Shown here in pieces: positions 34,876-41,018 of a stretch of DNA of 50,086 nt (position 1 is the stretch's first letter; each line of letters begins with the position of its first letter). Source of the DNA: Chlamydiota bacterium (GTDB lineage: Bacteria > Chlamydiota > Chlamydiia > Chlamydiales > SM23-39); the NCBI GenBank assembly GCA_027451585.1, contig DAIDIZ010000055.1, forward strand, positions 1 to 50,086, given 5' to 3'. A program made the translations under genes and the position numbers. The notes under the pieces are model-generated. The model worked only from the letters and a program-made list of their open reading frames with translations. It had not been told where the DNA came from and searched no databases.

Positions 34876-35720
34876 AACAGCCAGAGCCCCCCCAATCACT
34901 TCTCCAGCTCCAGTCGTGGTTTCACACTATAGAGACAAGGCCCATTGAAAAACTCTCAAAAGATGAAATCCCTATCTATCCCGAGGGGCTTAAAAAAGAG
35001 ATCCAAGAACAGGTCAAAGACGGTCCCTATCTGAAGTCGTTCCAAAAAATCGGAGTCTATAACCAACAATACTGGTATCGTTTCTTGAACGTGATGCAAG
35101 CCCATTATCCGGGCCTTGTCAGACTCTTTGGCACCGCCCAATTCAACCAGAGGCTGGCCATTCCCTACCTGATCGAGAATCCCTCTCACGAATTCTGGCT
35201 TTACACTCTCGGCTATCGATTTCCAAATTGGCTCGAGACCCATTACCAAGAAGAAGATCGCTCCCTATGTCTAGAGATGGCTCAGATCGATTTTGCTTTC
35301 CAAAGCATCCGTTATGCGAAAGAAAAGCCTCAGCCCAAACAACTGAACGGCAAACTCTTTCTCCAAAGTTTTGTTGCCCTGTTTCAACTCAAAACAGACC
35401 TCTTTGCTTTCCGCGAAAAGCTCCTTTCACAACCGGTTGATTACTGGGAAAACAACCCGTTTCCCGACCTACTCCCAGCTAAAAGGCCTCTCTACTTTCT
35501 CCTCTTTCGAAAAAAAACCGAAATCTTCCTCGGAGCCATTACCAAAGTAGAGTTCGATCTGTTGCAAGCCTTTAAAGAGGGGGCCACTCTAGAAGGGGCT
35601 CTATCAAAGCTCAGTGAAGAAGTGAGCGAAGAAGACCTCTCTCTTTGGTTTCAAACCTGGGCACAGAATCGACTGTTCCAGGACGCCTGCAAAGTCAGTT
35701 CTGTTCACTTCAGATCCTAG
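34872..35720 (+). CDS. bufC: DUF2063 partner protein of the MNIO enzyme (BufC-like)
   Basis: 282 aa. The N-terminal DUF2063 region shows 'LLQLQSWFHTI', 'LKSFQKIGVYNQQYWYRFLNVMQAHYPGLVRLFG' (key part: RLGVYxxNYxxRFLNxLxxxYP-like spacing) and 'YLIENPSHEFWLYTLGYRFPNWL'. The C-terminal part contains a helical wing typical of winged-helix elements. In bufferin and TglHI-type systems this protein binds the precursor and presents it to the MNIO enzyme. ATG overlaps the MNIO stop (ATGA), showing coupling. The third component normally present, a DoxX-like membrane protein, is absent here; the next gene converges from the opposite strand. Confidence 0.85.
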   Translation: MKQPEPPQSLLQLQSWFHTIETRPIEKLSKDEIPIYPEGLKKEIQEQVKDGPYLKSFQKIGVYNQQYWYRFLNVMQAHYPGLVRLFGTAQFNQRLAIPYLIENPSHEFWLYTLGYRFPNWLETHYQEEDRSLCLEMAQIDFAFQSIRYAKEKPQPKQLNGKLFLQSFVALFQLKTDLFAFREKLLSQPVDYWENNPFPDLLPAKRPLYFLLFRKKTEIFLGAITKVEFDLLQAFKEGATLEGALSKLSEEVSEEDLSLWFQTWAQNRLFQDACKVSSVHFRS

Positions 35721-35777
35721 AAGGAAGACAGGATACACCGAAAATAAGGCCCCTTTTGCGGAGCTGCTCGTTCAAAA

Positions 35778-35793
35778 AATGTACAAAGTCGAG
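35778..35793 (+). repeat. third copy of the AATGTACARAGYCGA motif
   Basis: AATGTACAAAGTCGAG in the gap between two convergent genes repeats the outer-arm sequence of the structured element at 12018-12175 (AATGTACAAAGCCGA and AATGTACAGAGTCGA). No stem is formed here. The role is unknown. Confidence 0.45.
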
Positions 35794-35808
35794 ATAAAAA
35801 CGCAAATC

Positions 35809-36732
35809 CTACAACGGATTCTTGTCCTTGGGTTTTGGAACCTCAAACGTCTCCGCAAGAGAGGCGGGACGTTTTTTCAGCAGATAGGTGGCAGTTCCTC
35901 CTAAAATAATCAAAAGAGCCCCAATAGCCGTTCGAAGGCTAAACGGTTTGTCGAAAAGAAAATAGCTAATGCCCCCCGCATAAACAACGGTCATGTAGCC
36001 CAATGGAGAGAGATAGGATGCAGTCCCGTGTCGATAGGCAACCGTAAGAAGAAGCTGTCCGCCCGCGGTGGCAACCCCAATCCCAATAGCCTGAAACCAT
36101 TGCGATAGGGTAGGAGGAACCCAGTAAACCCAAGCAAAAGGAAAACTCAGCACCGAGCCGATCAAGAAATAGTAAAAAAGAGTTCTTCTAGCAGGTTCTT
36201 TCTTGAGACTTAACATCCGCACGGCACAGAGAGCCACCGCCGACAAAATCCCCGCAAAAAGGCCGAGAATAAACCCGAGCTGAAAAATTTGCCTCGTCGG
36301 ATTCAAAATCACCGCAACTCCGATAAACCCAACCACAATCGAATACCAGACGTTGCGCCCCACTTTCTCTCTCATCCACATCCACCAAAAGAAGGGGACG
36401 AAAAAAGGGGCGGTATAGTTGAGCGTTGTCGCATCGACCAGGTTCAAATACCGAATCGCCACAAAATAGAGGTAGTAGCTCAAAACCCCCGAAAGATCCC
36501 GGATGAAGTGAGTCGAGAAAGCCTGCGTCCTCAGCCCCTCAAAAGGCCTTACCCAAAGAAGAGGGATTACACAGAGGAGACTGACCATGTTTTGGATAAA
36601 AATGATCTGAACAGTCGGGAAGGCCCCCTGAAAGCTCCAGACAAGAGAACTTGCCGTCACAAAGAAAAGATAGGCAACAAGAGAGATGATGATCCCGAGC
36701 CCAAGACGAGAGGGAACCGATTCTTGCTTCAT
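35809..36732 (-). CDS. DMT/EamA-family transporter, likely S-adenosylmethionine carrier by synteny
   Basis: 307 aa with ten predicted helices, two EamA repeats (helices about 12-150 and 155-295). It opens 'LGLGIIISLVAYLFFVTASSLVWSFQG' and has the repeat sequences 'LNLVDATTLNYTAPFFVPFFWWMW' and 'SYLSPLGYMTVVYAGGISYFLFD', as in the drug/metabolite superfamily. In Chlamydia trachomatis the gene beside thrS (CT580, called CTL843 in strain L2) encodes the S-adenosylmethionine transporter of this superfamily. The position here, divergent from thrS, suggests the same role, which would supply SAM from the host cell. Substrate is inferred from synteny only. Confidence 0.78.
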   Translation of the reverse strand: MKQESVPSRLGLGIIISLVAYLFFVTASSLVWSFQGAFPTVQIIFIQNMVSLLCVIPLLWVRPFEGLRTQAFSTHFIRDLSGVLSYYLYFVAIRYLNLVDATTLNYTAPFFVPFFWWMWMREKVGRNVWYSIVVGFIGVAVILNPTRQIFQLGFILGLFAGILSAVALCAVRMLSLKKEPARRTLFYYFLIGSVLSFPFAWVYWVPPTLSQWFQAIGIGVATAGGQLLLTVAYRHGTASYLSPLGYMTVVYAGGISYFLFDKPFSLRTAIGALLIILGGTATYLLKKRPASLAETFEVPKPKDKNPL

Positions 36733-36733
36733 G

Positions 36734-36793
36734 TGTAAATCCGCTTTACATGGGTCTTTCCATACTGTACACTTTCTTCTTTCTTTAGCTCAA
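36734..36793. promoter_or_regulatory. divergent promoter region between the DMT carrier gene and thrS
   Basis: For thrS: TTTACA (36745-36750) and TACACT (36768-36773) with 17-base spacing. For the carrier on the minus strand: TTGAGC (36788-36793 complement) and TACAGT (36764-36769 complement) with 18-base spacing. The two -10 boxes overlap. An inverted repeat TGTAAA-N5-TTTACA (36734-36750) covers the thrS -35 box and could be an operator. Boxes are clear by eye; function is inferred. Confidence 0.45.
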
Positions 36794-36804
36794 CAGGACG
36801 ATCG

Positions 36805-38721
36805 ATGGATCTTACAATCAACAAGAAGAAAGTCTCCCTCCCCGAACACGCTACTCTTAAAGAAGCGGCGGAACACCTCCATTTAACGGCTCCTGACCAA
36901 GCGGTCGCGGCGACAGTAAACGGACGTTTAAGAGATTTTGACACCCCCCTTTCCCAAGGCGACGAAGTCGTTTTTTTGAATTTTGATGATAACTTAGGCA
37001 AAGAAGTCTTTTGGCACACCTCGGCCCACGTCCTAGCTCAAGCGATTCTCCGCCTTTGGCCTGAGGCCCAACCCACCATTGGACCTCCTATTGAAAACGG
37101 TTTTTACTACGATTTTGCCGATCTTTCGATTTCCGATACCGATTTTGAAAAGATCGAGCAAGAGGTCGACAAAGTCCTTGCTGAAAACCACAAGACAAAG
37201 AGACAAGAGTTCATAAATAAAAAAGAGGCAAAAGAAGCTTTTGGAAAAAACCCTTATAAAGTCGAGCTGATCGACGGGTTTACCGAGGAGCCGATCTCTG
37301 CCTATAGCCAAGGGGAATTCGTTGACCTTTGCCGAGGCCCCCACTTAGCGGCATTGAACAAAATCAAAGCGTTCAAAATCTTAAAAACATCCGGCGCCTA
37401 TTGGAAAGGGGATGTGAACCGCCCCATGCTCACCCGCATTTACGGGATCTCTTTCCCCGATCGAAAAAGGCTCAAAGATTACCTCACTCTTTTAGAAGAA
37501 GCGAAAAAAAGAGACCACAAAGTCTTAGGTCCCGCTCTCGATCTTTTCTCCTTTAAAGAAGAGGCCCCCGGGATGCCTTTCATCCACCCGCACGGTCTCA
37601 TCATCTGGAATGAGCTGATCGCTCTTCTTCGCGAATTGCAGCAAGGCGATTACATTGAAATCAAAACACCAGCCATGATGAGCAAAGAACTTTGGGAGAG
37701 ATCAGGCCACTGGTTTCATTACAAAGACAACATGTATACCTCTCAGATTGAGGAGAGGGAGTTTGCGATCAAGCCAATGAACTGCCCGGGCTGCATGCTC
37801 TTCTACAAGACAGCAACCCACAGCTACCGAGAACTTCCACTCCGGGTGGCTGAAATTGGCCACGTCCACCGTTTTGAAGCCTCAGGAGCGTTGAACGGCC
37901 TGTTCCGAGTGAGAAGCTTCCACCAAGATGATGCCCACCTTTTTATGCGGCTCGATCAGATCCGAGAAGAGATCTTAAAGCTCATCCAATTTGCCGATAA
38001 GCTTTACATGACTTTTGGTCTTCCTTATAAACTCGGACTCTCGACCCGCCCTGATAAAACCAAAACCATTGGTTCTGATGAAGAGTGGGAAATTGCGACA
38101 AACGGACTGAAAGGGGCTTTAGACGATTGGGGCCACTCCTATCACATCAACGAAGGAGATGGCGCTTTCTATGGACCTAAGATTGACATTCAGATCAGAG
38201 ACGCGCTCGGGCGATTCTGGCAGTGCGGAACGATCCAGCTCGACTTTGCCCTTCCCCAAAAATTTGAACTCGAATATGTCGACAGCGACGGAACCCACAA
38301 ACGGCCCGTTATGCTCCATCGAGCGATTCTCGGATCGATCGAACGATTCTTCGGGATCCTAGTCGAACACTTTTCAGGCAAATTCCCCTTTTGGATCAGC
38401 CCCTATCCCGTCCGGATCCTCATCGTGGCCGATCGACACGCCCCCTTTGCAAGAGAGGTCAAAGAGAAGATTCAGAAAGCGGGGATCCGATGTGAGATCG
38501 ACGATACCCATGAATCTGTTGGCAAAAAAGTGCGCAATGCGCAATTGTTGAAAGTGAACTACATGCTCACAATTGGAGATAAAGAGATCGAAAACCGGAC
38601 TGTTGCCCTTCGAACCCGGGACAATGTTGTCCATGGCGAAGTGAGCATCGACGATTTTCTCTCCAAAATCGTAGAGGAGAAAAAGACGAGAGCGTTACTA
38701 TCTCCCTACTCACAAGGATGA
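36805..38721 (+). CDS. thrS: threonine--tRNA ligase
   Basis: 638 aa, full length. An N-terminal TGS domain (1-62) is followed by the editing domain with HTSAHVLAQAILRLWP (Zn-binding His) and 'FYYDF', and 'CRGPH' near residue 175. The class II catalytic core carries motif 2 'GLFRVRSFHQDDAHLF', the Zn-binding Cys in MNCPGCMLF, and motif 3 'LHRAILGSIERFFGI'. The anticodon-binding domain starts near 'ISPYPVRILIVADRHAPFA'. It charges tRNA-Thr in the cytoplasm and clears misattached serine. The following ParA-like gene starts 3 bases after the stop. Confidence 0.98.
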   Translation: MDLTINKKKVSLPEHATLKEAAEHLHLTAPDQAVAATVNGRLRDFDTPLSQGDEVVFLNFDDNLGKEVFWHTSAHVLAQAILRLWPEAQPTIGPPIENGFYYDFADLSISDTDFEKIEQEVDKVLAENHKTKRQEFINKKEAKEAFGKNPYKVELIDGFTEEPISAYSQGEFVDLCRGPHLAALNKIKAFKILKTSGAYWKGDVNRPMLTRIYGISFPDRKRLKDYLTLLEEAKKRDHKVLGPALDLFSFKEEAPGMPFIHPHGLIIWNELIALLRELQQGDYIEIKTPAMMSKELWERSGHWFHYKDNMYTSQIEEREFAIKPMNCPGCMLFYKTATHSYRELPLRVAEIGHVHRFEASGALNGLFRVRSFHQDDAHLFMRLDQIREEILKLIQFADKLYMTFGLPYKLGLSTRPDKTKTIGSDEEWEIATNGLKGALDDWGHSYHINEGDGAFYGPKIDIQIRDALGRFWQCGTIQLDFALPQKFELEYVDSDGTHKRPVMLHRAILGSIERFFGILVEHFSGKFPFWISPYPVRILIVADRHAPFAREVKEKIQKAGIRCEIDDTHESVGKKVRNAQLLKVNYMLTIGDKEIENRTVALRTRDNVVHGEVSIDDFLSKIVEEKKTRALLSPYSQG

Positions 38722-38724
38722 GAT

Positions 38725-39477
38725 ATGATCATTATTTCTATCAGCAGCTTCAAAGGGGGGACAGCAAAGACCTCGACAGCCCTCCACATTGGAGCGGCTC
38801 TTTGCAAGTATCACAATAAAAAGGTGCTCCTCATCGATTTCGACGCCCAAGCCAACCTGACAACGGGACTTGGGTTTGATCCCGATGAACAAGACAGCAT
38901 AGCGCCTGTTTTACAAGGAGAAAAAACACTTTCCGAAGTGATCCTGAAAACGTGCATTCCGAATATGGACATCATCCCTGCTGACACTTGGTTAGAGAGG
39001 GTCGAAGTTTCAGGAGCCTTAGCTGCCGATCGCTACTCACACGAGAGACTCAAAGACATCTTGCACGACCTCCCTTATGACGTCGTCCTCATCGACACCC
39101 CCCCCTCTCTTTGTTGGCTCACCGAATCAGCGATGATCGCTTCCAATTACTCCCTTGTGTGTGCTACACCAGAATTTTACAGCGTGAAAGGACTTCAGCG
39201 CCTTTCGCTATTCATTAATAATATCTCCGAAAGACACGGAACCAAAGTTTTAGGAGTGGCTCTTTCCTTTTGGAACCCGAGAGGAAAAAGCAATCAAGCC
39301 TTTTTAAACGTCACAGAAGAGACATTTCCAGGAAAACTCTTGCAAACAAAAATCAGACGCGATATCGCGGTATCTGAAGCGACGATTTACGGGAAACCGA
39401 TTTTTGAGACAGCCCCCCAATCAAGGGCCTCTCTTGACTATCGATCGCTCACTTCAGAAATTTTAGCAAGGATTTGA
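38725..39477 (+). CDS. ParA/MinD-family ATPase, homologue of chlamydial pGP5-D
   Basis: 250 aa. A deviant Walker A KGGTAKTS (residues 10-17, with the signature Lys of ParA ATPases) is followed by 'KVLLIDFDAQANLTTGLG' and 'YDVVLIDTPPSLCWLTESAM'. In C. trachomatis thrS (CT581) is followed by CT582 (ParA/MinD-like) and CT583 (Gp6D-like), paralogous to the plasmid genes for pGP5-D and pGP6-D. The same order is seen here. The protein may take part in chromosome partitioning or in gene regulation like pGP5. It shares one transcript with thrS (gap 3 bases) and with the next gene (gap 2 bases). Confidence 0.9.
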   Translation: MIIISISSFKGGTAKTSTALHIGAALCKYHNKKVLLIDFDAQANLTTGLGFDPDEQDSIAPVLQGEKTLSEVILKTCIPNMDIIPADTWLERVEVSGALAADRYSHERLKDILHDLPYDVVLIDTPPSLCWLTESAMIASNYSLVCATPEFYSVKGLQRLSLFINNISERHGTKVLGVALSFWNPRGKSNQAFLNVTEETFPGKLLQTKIRRDIAVSEATIYGKPIFETAPQSRASLDYRSLTSEILARI

Positions 39478-39479
39478 CG

Positions 39480-40226
39480 ATGTCGAAGTTCAATGATCTC
39501 TTAAATCTCCGGTTTCGCCAGAAAGAAACACAAAACACCAAAATGACAGCCCTTGTCGAAAAGGCCAATAACGGTGATCTATCGAGTTTTTCAGGCGTTT
39601 TCCGCGTGAGTGAATTGAACCCATCTGAAATTTCTGCCATCGAAACGATCCTTAAAAACTTTCGCCACTCCGATTTTTACGAAGTAGACGGCGACCTCAA
39701 AGCCCTCACCACCATCTCCTCCGAAGTGAAGGCGATCACGAACCAAGCTGTGATCCTTCATGGAGAACGCATTAAAAGAGCCCAAGAGATCTTGAAAAAA
39801 TACCGCGACGGAGCTTTCACCGCCTGGCTTTACACCACCTACGGCAACCGACAAACACCCTACAACTTTCTCCAATACTACGAATTCTATACAGCGATGC
39901 CAGCCCTTTTGCACACCAAAATCGACCAAATGCCAAGACAGGCAATCTATAGCCTTGCCAGCAGATCTGGGGAACTTGCGAGAAAAGAAGAGATCGTCCG
40001 GAACTACGCCGGTCAAACCAAACAAGAACTCCTAAGTTTGATCCGGACCGAATTTCCGTTAGAGGAAACCGACAAAAGACTCCCCAACTTTGCAGCTCAT
40101 GCTATTGTTTTTTTAAGAAAAGCGCGCGAGATGCTTAAAAAACCGATCTGCGTGCCGAGTGCTGCTGAAAAAAAGACTTTGCAAAACCTGACTACTGAGC
40201 TCTCAGAGCTCATCCAGAAGCATTAA
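39480..40226 (+). CDS. pGP6-D-like chlamydial virulence-plasmid family protein
   Basis: 248 aa from ATG 39480; the TTG at 39474 overlaps the previous stop and is not needed. Helical and basic throughout, no membrane segment. The conserved centre reads 'AILHGERIKRAQEILKKYRDGAFTAWLYTTYGNRQTPYNFLQYYEF' (key parts: RIKRAQEILKKYRDGAFTAW, YGNRQTPYNFL), which is the pGP6-D/CT583 family signature. In Chlamydia these chromosomal genes follow the ParA-like gene. The activity is unknown. The end overlaps the convergent next gene by 17 bases. Confidence 0.85.
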   Translation: MSKFNDLLNLRFRQKETQNTKMTALVEKANNGDLSSFSGVFRVSELNPSEISAIETILKNFRHSDFYEVDGDLKALTTISSEVKAITNQAVILHGERIKRAQEILKKYRDGAFTAWLYTTYGNRQTPYNFLQYYEFYTAMPALLHTKIDQMPRQAIYSLASRSGELARKEEIVRNYAGQTKQELLSLIRTEFPLEETDKRLPNFAAHAIVFLRKAREMLKKPICVPSAAEKKTLQNLTTELSELIQKH

Positions 40227-40578
40227 GAAAGCGTTCAATCTGCTCGAGTTTTTCTTCGATGGCCATCTCAAGAAGAAGATGGTGACAGCTCTCTGAAAGG
40301 CGCCGAAAGGCATGGACCTGCTCTCTGAAACTAGGCTGAAACCCCCATACAAAAGGGAGCTCCTGAACTAAGAGAACCCCATTTTCTCCATCCAGGAGAA
40401 AAGAAGTTTTATAGGGATGAAAAGAATGTTTTTCCCTTACCTCTACATATTTTTTGATACTTCCAGGCAATTGCCCTGAGCAAGAAAAGATAGGGGCAGA
40501 TAGGAAGAAAACTTTTTTTGACGAATCAAAATCTATTTTAATCTGACCACCGAAAGGAAAAGAAACAAATTCATCCAT
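40210..40578 (-). CDS. possible CesT-type type III secretion chaperone
   Basis: 122 aa from ATG 40578; the TTG at 40590 is rejected. The layout fits class I chaperones: an N-terminal beta part (VSFPFGGQIKIDFDSSKKVFFLSAPI), a middle 'KTSFLLDGENGVLLVQELPF' (the usual beta strand ending in a Leu-Pro-hydrophobic turn) and a C-terminal amphipathic helix 'FREQVHAFRRLSESCHHLLLEMAIEEKLEQIERF' (part). Small, slightly basic around the middle, no signal. Chlamydiae encode several such chaperones that hold effectors for the injectisome. This is a fold-level resemblance; sequence identity to a known chaperone was not visible. The 440-base gap upstream is repeat-rich. Confidence 0.5.
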   Translation of the reverse strand: MDEFVSFPFGGQIKIDFDSSKKVFFLSAPIFSCSGQLPGSIKKYVEVREKHSFHPYKTSFLLDGENGVLLVQELPFVWGFQPSFREQVHAFRRLSESCHHLLLEMAIEEKLEQIERFLNASG

Positions 40579-40629
40579 AATTACAAACAATCATAACAAA
40601 ATAGAGAATTTAATAAATAAACAATAAAT

Positions 40630-40712
40630 CCCTTTATACCGGAAATGCGTCAAAAATCGGCGCTTTGGCGCGCTTAAAAACCGGGTCGTCAGGTTGTTTC
40701 GGTATTATACTC
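40630..40712. repeat. family B hairpin element, copy 2
   Basis: The segment 40630-40669 (read on the minus strand GCCAAAGCGCCGA ... TTTCCGGTATAAAGGG) resembles 33497-33537. The left TTTATACCGGAAA (40633-40645) pairs with TTTCGGTATTATA (40698-40710), with an inner GGCGCTTTGGCGC stem. It is joined directly to the family A element. Together they fill the 440-base gap (40579-41018) between the chaperone-like gene and greA, which otherwise holds only an AT-rich stretch and no gene. Confidence 0.55.
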
Positions 40713-40835
40713 ATTCCACTCCAAAGATGCTCAAAGCAAAACGAATTTAAAGCATCAAATTTCAATAAAAAATTGGGGTCAATATTAAATTAATATTAAC
40801 CCCAATTTTTTATTGGAAATTTGATAGCTTTAAAT
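40706..40835. repeat. palindromic element, copy 3 of family A, with 91-base near-perfect palindrome
   Basis: The motif (complement of ATCTTTGGAGTGGAATGAGTATA, 40706-40728) is followed by an inverted repeat with arms 40745-40788 and 40790-40835, two single-base bulges and one mismatch. The outer arm (TTTTTTATTGGAAATTTGATAG) is nearly the same as that of the element at 18005-18052, while the inner 40 bases are extra. As RNA or single-stranded DNA it forms a very stable cruciform or hairpin. Confidence 0.7.
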
Positions 40836-41018
40836 GGAATAGGTTCGCGCTTTCCTCTGTGCTCTCTTTTGCTTCTCCGATTTTTCTCTTAAGTTAAACT
40901 TTTCGAACACACTTGTTATCCCCAACCACATCTCCCGAAACCCTTCTTGAATCATTTGCCAATTCCTCTTATACTCCTCACAAATTCTTAAGAGGGTATT
41001 GCTTTGGGAACTCACTCT

